Assembly: GCF_009017415.1 (NCBI RefSeq)
Contig: NC_092403.1
Location: 620,001 to 684,000 of the forward strand
Direction: 5' to 3'
DNA length: 64,000 nucleotides
Source of the DNA: Aspergillus flavus
Lineage: Eukaryota; Ascomycota; Eurotiomycetes; Eurotiales; Aspergillaceae
The notes beneath the pieces were generated by a model. The model was given only the letters and a program-made list of their open reading frames with translations, searched no databases and was not told where the DNA came from. Shown in pieces: positions 57,249-64,000 of this stretch. Made by a program: the position numbers and the translations under genes. Every line of letters begins with the position of its first letter. The stretch's first letter is position 1.

Positions 57249-59446
57249 ATGTTACGTGATCCTGAAAATAGACCTGTAAAAGTGGCCAACTGCTCTGGCT
57301 ACCATGGTCTGTTCATTGATTCTTAGCTATGCTTACAGACACTGACTGTCTAAATAACCAGGGGACCCAGCGTATGAGATGTACCGCCAGGCGACACTGG
57401 GCGACGTCGACTTTATCACCGGTGACTATCTTGCGGGTACGCTTCTCAGTACCAGTTACAGATGATTGTCATAAGCTAAGTGTGAGAACAGAAGTCAACT
57501 TAGCGAAGAATGCCGAGGCCTGGCGCGCCGGTAAACATCCGGGCTACGAGGAAACAGCTTGGCAGGGGCTACAGCAAACAATCGACGTTATTGCGGAAAA
57601 GGGGATCCGTGTTGTAATCAACGGAGGTGCTTTGGACCCTAGAGCACTTGCGCTGAAGGTTCAAGCTTTAGTAAGTGGCTTTTGCGATCACCAGGCGGGA
57701 CGCTCAATTGATTCGCTCGCTGCAGACGGCTGAGAAGAGACTTGACATACGCGTGGCTTATGTATCAGGGGATGATTTATACCCTCAGGTCGGGCCGAAT
57801 ATGCCAACCAGCAAAGAGGAATTGCAGCACTTGGATTCTGGAAACCCCTCCATTGTCCCATCGAGGTTGACATATGCGTTTATGAATACAAACGATGGAA
57901 AGCCGCTCCCCATGACATCGGCCCATGCATACCTTGGGGCCCGTGGCATCGTCGAAGGCTTGAGGCGTGGCGCACAGATCATCATTTGTGGGCGTGTTGC
58001 TGATGCCAGTCCTGTGATTGCAGCGGCCTGGTTCTGGTACAACTGGAGCGAAACAGACTATGACAGACTTGCTGGAGCACTTATTGCAGGACACCTCATT
58101 GAATGTTCGGCATATGTCACTGGGGCCAACTTCGCTGGCTTTGATAAATATCCGCTAGAAGATCTTATTGCTCCAGGATTTCCCATTTCTGAGATCGAGA
58201 AGGACGGGACCTGCATCATCACCAAGCACCCGGGAACCCAAGGAGTTGTGAACACTGACACAGTGAAATGCCAATTCCTGTATGAGCTGCAGGGAAACGT
58301 CTACCTGAACAGTGATGTTAGTGCACATATTGGTAATATCGCTTTCGAGGGTGTTGGCAAGGACAGGTACTTGTTGATAACCCCTCGTTTTATACTAGCT
58401 CTAACAGTAGGCAGAGTCCGTGTATCCGGCGTTAAAGGGTCACCACCGCCTCCCACTACCAAGCTTGCCGTTTTCTACCCTGGAGGGTATGAGGCAGAAC
58501 TACTTTTGAATGCAACTGGATATGCTACTACGCAGAAGTGGGACCTCCTCGAGAAACAAATCCGTCATTTTCTCCCTGGAGCTGCCGTTAATGACCTTGA
58601 AACACTCGAATTCCAGAGGTAAGCAGGCTTCCAGCAGCAGGACATAGCTTTGCGAGAGCAGATGACTGAATCAGCCATAGAGTTGGAGTTCCCGATCCAA
58701 ATCCCTCCTCTCAGCTAAAGAGTACCACATATATACGCATCTTCATTGCGGCCCACACAGCGCAAGCGGTATCTACCGTCGTAAAGGCACTGGGCCATAT
58801 CTCACTAAAACACTTCTCCGGTATGTACCCTATATCCCATCGAATGAACAAACAAACTCACCAATAAACAGGCTTCCATGCATCCTCCGACATGCGCACA
58901 GCCTTTCCGCGCCCATTCATCGCATATTATCCCGCCATAATCAACCAGTCCGATATCAAAGAGAGGATCAATCTTCTAGACAGCCAATTCAAAACCGCAT
59001 CCTACGACATTCCGCGCCCATGCCAATACGAACCCCTGCAGCCACGCGAAAGCTACGATCCGATATCACCAACAGTATACAACGGCCCAACGAAGGAGAT
59101 CCGGCTCGGAGACATCACACTTGCTCGATCGGGCGACAAAGGCGCGAACCTCAACTTTGGTATCTTCGTCTCTGACCCGGCTCATTGGGAGTGGCTCCGG
59201 TCGTTCATGACCATCTCGCGGATGCGGGACCTTCTCGGCGACGATTGGGATGACTCGTTCTCGATCGAGAGGGTGGAATTCCCACATATCCATGCGGTGC
59301 ATTTTGTTATCTACGGCATCCTGGGTCGTGGAGTAAGTAGTTCCAGTAGGCTCGATGGGTACGGGAAGGGGTTTGCGGATTATATCCGGGACAAGGTTGT
59401 TTCAGTTCCTGTTCAGTTTGACCTGAAACAATCAACAAGACTATAA
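57249..59446 (+). CDS. AtuA-like (DUF1446) protein, putative acyl-CoA catabolism
   Basis: Homologue of AtuA of bacterial acyclic-terpene utilisation; its exact reaction is unknown. Six exons, 57249-57306, 57362-57436, 57492-57670, 57726-58618, 58681-58820 and 58872-59446, join in frame to 639 residues, close to other two-domain family members. The N-terminal DUF1446 domain starts VKVANCSGYHGDP and continues DVDFITGDYLAE, INGGALDPRAL, RVAYVSGDDLYP and IICGRVADASPVIAAA. The C-terminal AtuA domain contains LARSGDKGANLNFGIFV and VEFPHIHAVHFVIYG. The start at 57249 is chosen because it gives the conserved NCSG segment before a short intron. The gene is divergent from the CoA-transferase, which suggests one pathway. 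Confidence 0.87.
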
Positions 59447-59564
59447 GTATGTACATACAATCAACGCTAGTATCTTCCACACTATCAGAATCCACAATAC
59501 AATCCATACAACCCACAAACACACCCCAAAAGCTCACCACCTACAAACCAACTCCAACCCTAAC

Positions 59565-60780
59565 CTAAGGATCCTTCTTCCCACTCTCAGTCAACCCCCT
59601 CTTCGCAAGAACCAACTCCTCCCTCTCCCACATCAACTCAACAGCCGCACCAACAGGACCCACAAAAACACTTAACAAACCCACCTTCCAAAGAAGCCCC
59701 AACCACCCAACACTCCCATAAACCCCCCTCTGCGCAGCCCCATGCAAACTCCCCGCCCAAACCAACACCCCAAGCGACCCAATAATATAATCCCACCTCA
59801 AAAACGCATGCACTCCATGTCCAACACTCGCCACAGTCCTCACAGGCTCTTCCCACGGAATCGGGACCTCGAATACCCGGCCTGGATGCAAGTAATCCAC
59901 AACCTCCGGATTAAAGATATCAGGGACGAGAACAGATGCCAATGAAACAATCCACGAGACGAGGTGCGTAAGCGCTGTGTTTCCGAATGCGAATGCGTAG
60001 ACCCATCTCAGGGAACTGAGATTCTTCCGCTCGCTGGCTGGAGTTGTCCTATCTGAGGATGTGAAGGGGGTTGTGATGGTGTAGATGAGTGTAAGGATGA
60101 TGGAAATGTATGCGGGCCAGGGTTGCCAGATGGCGATGAAGATTTGTTTTAGGTCAAATGTTATGTGTTCTGAGATTGGGAGGATGAGGAGCTGTGTGGG
60201 GACCATGTAGCCTAGGATGAAGACTAGGGGGAGGGTGTTGGTTATTGAGCGCGGGATGCGGAGGGTGTCGGGGGTAGGGTTTTTGGCTGTTCTTGAGGTT
60301 ATAAGATGGAAGAAGCAGTAGAGGGGGGCTGCGAAGGCGAAGGTGAGGACTTGGGCCGTTAGGCCGAAGATCATGGGACTTTTGCTCTGTTAGTTTTGGG
60401 TGTGGAAGGGGGGGAGTTGGGTGAAGATGGGAGGGTTACAAAGCTGCGATTGTCCATGCGTTACCCTTTCGCCATGCTTCGAGGGTGATGAGCACCCAGG
60501 CTGAGCCGAATGTACCAGAGAAGGCGATTGAGTGGAGGAGTAGCGATGGGTGGCTGCCGTCTGTTGTTGGCCAGAAGAAGGCCGTTAGAGTTGTCAGGAG
60601 GTGGTCGATTGGCTCGATGCCGGTGTAGATTGTGCGGATGGGCTCATTGGTTCCTGGGAGGGTCCCGGATGCGATGTATTGCTCGCCTAGAGCGCGGAGG
60701 CCGTTTATGTCTGCGTAGTAGAAGATTGCGTAGAAGACGAAGAGGCTTAGCGAGGGGAGGAGGACTTTGGCGATGGCCAT
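59565..60780 (-). CDS. Polytopic membrane protein of unknown function
   Basis: Two exons, 60440-60780 and 59565-60378, give 384 residues in frame, joined as WTIAAFPMIFGL by an acceptor at CAAAAG. About eight to nine hydrophobic helices are visible: LLPSLSLFVFYAIFYY, a loop, SIAFSGTFGSAWVLI, FGLTAQVLTFAFAAPLY, LPLVFILGYMVPTQLLIL and several later ones. The N-terminal YYADINGLRALGEQYI and a conserved-looking GIEPIDHLLTTL segment remind me of integral membrane terpene-cyclase-like proteins found in fungal secondary-metabolite clusters, but I cannot assign that with confidence. A charged C-terminal tail follows. It converges with the AtuA-like gene with about 120 bp between stop codons. Confidence 0.8.
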
Positions 60781-61173
60781 ATTTGCGGTCCTCCGTTGGG
60801 AATGAATAACGTTGGGAATTGTTGGACTTTGGGGATTGAATCGGTGATTGCTTGGGGTATTTATGCTTATAATATTTGTTCCATCTAGTTAATTAATTAG
60901 AATGGAATGCGTGATGTGCCCGATCTATTTCCTAAAGGGGTAGCTGTTGCGAAGAATGCGGAGGACTAACTGTCGATCATAAATAGGGCTTGCCGCTTGC
61001 ATCCATACATGTGGTGCTCTGGGGTTGATACCGAGGTTTCGGAACTTACATATGACCCCGAGCAGTGCAGTTTACATACATTCCATAATATTAATAAATG
61101 GAATGAATAGTAATCAAATAAACAATTATATGCATTAACGAAAACAATACACAAACGAAAATATAGTCCACTG
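60781..61173. other. Intergenic spacer
   Basis: Promoter of the membrane protein gene and 3' flank of the esterase gene. The ORF at 60966-61241 (-) overlaps the esterase end and looks random. Confidence 0.5.
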
Positions 61174-62322
61174 TCACGCGTTATACCCTTCCAACGCCGC
61201 ATAAGCAGCCCGTACATAATCCCCCGTCCGCTCATTACCAAGGATACTCATGCCCATCTTATTCATCGCATAAGTAAAAGTCACTTGACGATCAAGATCC
61301 ATAAGCGCAAATGAACCTCCCCATCCTCCCCAGAAGGCTAACTTTCCAGATGGCAGCCAGTCCAAGGTACCTAGCATGCCAATGCCGAAACCAAGTCCCC
61401 ACTCAATACCCAATCCGATAACCTGGTCCGGGCCACTGGCCTGTACCTCGAAGATTTTGTCAATCGTCTCAGGACTCAAGAAGCGTTTCCCGTCCACAGT
61501 GCCATTCTGCGTGACAATGGATAAAATGTCGTTGGCGCCGCGTGCGTTGGTAAAGCCACCGATGGACCCAAGACCACTGCGACGGAAGGCAGGCTCTTTG
61601 GGCATGTTTGGATTACCGGGACCACCGGTCACAGCGCGATACATGATACTGTTAGGGTCTAGCGCGGAGATGTCCATGTTCGTCGGTGCAGGAACCATTT
61701 CTGCGATACGATCCCATTCTTCTTCCGCCACGGGGAGGTGGAAGTCGGCATTACGGGGAACAGTAAGCTCATCGTGAACAAACTCGCCCAGTGTTTTCCC
61801 CGTTACACGGTGGACTAACTCCCCAATGAGATGTCCCTGAGAGGCAAGGTGATATCCGTGTCCCGTGCCCGGTGTCCACCAGGGTTTCTGTTGAACTAGG
61901 TTCTCAGTCGCCTTAGGCACGTTGAGCAGGGTATCCTGGTCGATTGGAGGATCGAAAGATGGCAGGCCAGCAGTGTGGCTCATCAAATGTCGAACCAATA
62001 CACCCTCTTTACCATTCACACCGAACTCCGGCCAGTATTTAGCAACCGGGGCATCTGGATCGACCAGGCCGCGATCGATCAGAAGCAGCATAGCCAGACC
62101 CATGACTGTCTTGGTCATTGACCAGACCGATACAATCGTATTCTCGGCCCATGGCTTTGAACGTGCTGCGTCCGCATAGCCGCCCCAGATATCCACGACG
62201 GTCTTTCCCTTGACACTGATGCAGATGGAGGCGCCAAGCTCTTTGTCGGAGGAAATGTTCTGCTGCAGGATATCGCGCACGGACGAGAATGCGCTGTCGC
62301 ACGTTCCATTGACCTGTGCCAT
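61174..62322 (-). CDS. Class C beta-lactamase-fold serine hydrolase (esterase/transesterase type)
   Basis: Cytosolic or secreted serine hydrolase of the beta-lactamase/EstB/LovD-like family. It probably acts on ester substrates rather than antibiotics. One exon encodes 382 residues. The active-site Ser-x-x-Lys is in VWSMTKTVMG (about residues 67-76), and a Tyr in GHGYHLASQGHL corresponds to the second motif. A C-terminal Gly-rich WGGWGGS takes the place of the KTG motif. No signal peptide or linker is visible. ATG 62322 opens the frame and the N-terminal AQVNGTCDSAFSS is typical for fungal members. The nearest neighbours are the membrane protein (co-directional) and the divergent ABC transporter start. 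Transferase activity in a metabolite pathway is possible. Confidence 0.85.
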   Translation of the reverse strand: MAQVNGTCDSAFSSVRDILQQNISSDKELGASICISVKGKTVVDIWGGYADAARSKPWAENTIVSVWSMTKTVMGLAMLLLIDRGLVDPDAPVAKYWPEFGVNGKEGVLVRHLMSHTAGLPSFDPPIDQDTLLNVPKATENLVQQKPWWTPGTGHGYHLASQGHLIGELVHRVTGKTLGEFVHDELTVPRNADFHLPVAEEEWDRIAEMVPAPTNMDISALDPNSIMYRAVTGGPGNPNMPKEPAFRRSGLGSIGGFTNARGANDILSIVTQNGTVDGKRFLSPETIDKIFEVQASGPDQVIGLGIEWGLGFGIGMLGTLDWLPSGKLAFWGGWGGSFALMDLDRQVTFTYAMNKMGMSILGNERTGDYVRAAYAALEGYNA

Positions 62323-63826
62323 GGCTTTTAATGATTGTATGAAATCTTTGGGATAAGGGAATGAAGAAGAGAATCTGGCTGTAATTTATTCGTTATTTGA
62401 ATGATCCCATGGTGCTATTTATCCTTTTCTTTGGCCTCGTTGAGTGAGGGAACTAAATTTGTCATGTTAGGAGCTAAAACGTTTAGTGTTTATTCTTGTA
62501 AGTAACTCCGTAACCGCCCCCTATACTATGGAGTAGTTCCCGGGTCGTGATATAGCTCCGCGGTCAGATTTTTTAATATAAAATATTAATAAATTTATAA
62601 AAAATCAACTATCTAGAAATATATGGTAAAAAGTATATAAAATCAAAGCTAGAGATCTATAGATTATTTCATTTTCTTTAAAATTATTTAGTAATTAAGC
62701 TATAGTCAACTATATAATTAACTAACGCGTTAGTGCAAACGAGGCATCGAATCATGCTTGCCATCTGGGTGGGGTTAGACTTTCACTTGTATACCTTGCA
62801 ACTTGTTAGACTACACATAATTACTACAACTAATCAACTGTTAAGGACGGGAAAAGAATATTAATCAGCAAATTGACTACTAGAATAAGAGAAGGCGCCG
62901 TAATCTACATGTTTATTACTACTAGTAGTAGTACGGAGTGTCAGATATGACTTCTGACACAGTGGAACGACGAGGCAAAGCTGTGCGCCAATCAAACCCA
63001 CCAAATACAGGTCAACCGGAAAGTCTAATACAATATTGAATCAAGCTGTGTAAATGCCATGCACAGCCAGTCGCATCTCGACAGTCATCAGATTGCGGCA
63101 TTGAGGGAGAGATGATGTAATTCGATATTATATGTTGAGGTGATTCGCGCTCTATATATTCCTAACATGTCTGATTCAAGTCCCTGAGATAATTACCATG
63201 GGTTGGAGGTGCGTTATGATGTTGTTGAACACCGTTATAGATCCAGTAGCCAAAGCAAGAGCACTCGAAGATATACATAAATTGAGATTAGACTGGGTTA
63301 CGAATCAGGTTCTCTGGTAAACTTGATTTGAAGATAACTCGAATCTATAATTCAATACGTTGGATCATCCTACACAACCTGCTAAATTCTATACTACATC
63401 TAACATGATATACTTCTAGCATATTAATTAACGTATAGATTCAACCGTTATTCCTCACAGGTGCCATAGAATTGGACTCCATTATGTGAGATTTCCGGTG
63501 GAAGTGTTCTTTGTAGCTGACAGTGATATTGCTATACAACTGCAGCGAAGGGGCTGTCAGTGTTAAACAGATGTCGGTGAAGATGATGAGTGGTAGCATT
63601 TTTACAATAACTTCAAATTATATCGATGACGTCATGTCCTTATCAACTGAGCGTATATTGGTTACCATTAGATGGATGAACGCTGGAACCACAATAGTTT
63701 GGAATGTTACTGAACCCACGGATCAATATAGACTGACGAACGTCATTACCCTCATGGCTGTCCTCGCGAATTAATAACTTTTACACCATACTACTCCTAA
63801 GGGGAATAAAGAGGATCAATCCGAAC
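62323..63826. other. Intergenic region including an AT-rich island
   Basis: Between the esterase and the ABC transporter start. The part at about 62565-62740 is extremely AT-rich, with TAAATTT/AATATA runs. The ORF at 63523-63774 (+) is open but has no recognisable content. I see no gene. Confidence 0.55.
62565..62740. other. Extreme AT-rich island
   Basis: Nearly all A and T for about 175 bp, followed by a CTAACGCGTTAG palindrome at about 62721-62732. This composition suggests mutated repeat DNA or a structural element. No ORF. Confidence 0.6.
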
Positions 63827-64000
63827 ATGTCCTCAGCCAGCAGTTCAAGTAGTAATCTATCTGAGATTCCCACCGCCCATCCAGAGCATAGCCCGGCGTT
63901 CGAATCCGTGAGACCTTCAACGCTGAGCCGACGTTCCACCAATGTTGAGCTCTCACGAATTGAGTCGCTTCGTCTGACACACCGGTCGACCGTCGGATCG
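63827..64000 (+). CDS. PDR-type ABC transporter, N-terminal fragment running off the window
   Basis: Partial: the first 58 codons only, open to the window end. The protein begins with a Ser-rich stretch and contains RIESLRLTHRSTVGS, a pattern typical of the N-terminal extension of fungal pleiotropic-drug-resistance (ABCG, Pdr5/AtrA-like) exporters before their first nucleotide-binding domain. The start ATG follows an in-frame non-coding stretch. No domain proper is reached, so the call rests on this short motif and could be wrong. Confidence 0.5.
   Translation, partial: MSSASSSSSNLSEIPTAHPEHSPAFESVRPSTLSRRSTNVELSRIESLRLTHRSTVGS

Noticed and set aside
63523..63774. 83-codon + strand ORF
   Set aside because: No family resemblance, AT-rich, directly before the transporter start; probably chance.
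63890..63925. GTTCGAATCC-like B-box, possible tRNA
   Set aside because: Lies inside the open ABC transporter start; no acceptor stem, A-box or anticodon stem fits.

Overview
The window is nuclear DNA of a filamentous ascomycete, most likely an Aspergillus. Genes on both strands are separated by a few hundred bases to about 3 kb. Introns are mostly 45-75 bp with GT...AG borders, and there are no operons. Typical fungal families are present: Zn2Cys6 activators, a GH7 cellulase, a plasma-membrane syntaxin, a PTR2 peptide carrier and a PDR transporter start. The GH7 protein looks to me like CelB of the A. oryzae/flavus group, but that is recall and was not searched. Exon borders were built by hand. 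Every multi-exon model reported as intact closes in frame.

Region 1 (1-18.6 kb): a PTR2-type peptide transporter lies behind a long, GATA-motif-rich upstream region. Next comes an accessory group on the minus strand: an extended SDR, a stand-alone tryptophan-synthase-beta-like enzyme, an NmrA-like protein and a Zn2Cys6 regulator. After that are an unrecognised ORF, a secreted heme-thiolate peroxygenase and a CTAG-rich degenerate repeat.

Region 2 (18.6-27.9 kb) is gene-poor. It holds an F-box protein, an NmrA-like gene broken by one missing base, a small secreted protein and long AT-rich spacers.

Region 3 (27.9-33 kb) is a core block: the syntaxin Sso1, a mitochondrial BolA and, divergent from BolA, an ACSF3-like malonyl/methylmalonyl-CoA synthetase with a likely mitochondrial presequence.

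Region 4 (33-48 kb): the GH7 endoglucanase with an XlnR-type motif, another NmrA-like reductase, a zinc-type macrodomain fused to a class M sirtuin, and a DHCR7/ERG24-type sterol reductase. Then come a decayed tannase-family pseudogene ending in a homopolymer tract, a small NAD-binding protein, a nitrilase and an MFS transporter.

Region 5 (48-64 kb): a CCCH zinc-finger protein, a Zn2Cys6 regulator, a divergent pair of CaiB/BaiF CoA-transferase and AtuA-like protein (a possible small catabolic cluster), a polytopic membrane protein, a class C beta-lactamase/esterase homologue and the first 58 codons of a PDR-type ABC transporter.

The items most worth following are the Zn-macrodomain/SirTM fusion, the stand-alone TrpB, the DHCR7-like reductase in an ergosterol-making lineage, and the CoA-transferase/AtuA pair. 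I found no tRNA, rRNA, CRISPR array or intact transposon.
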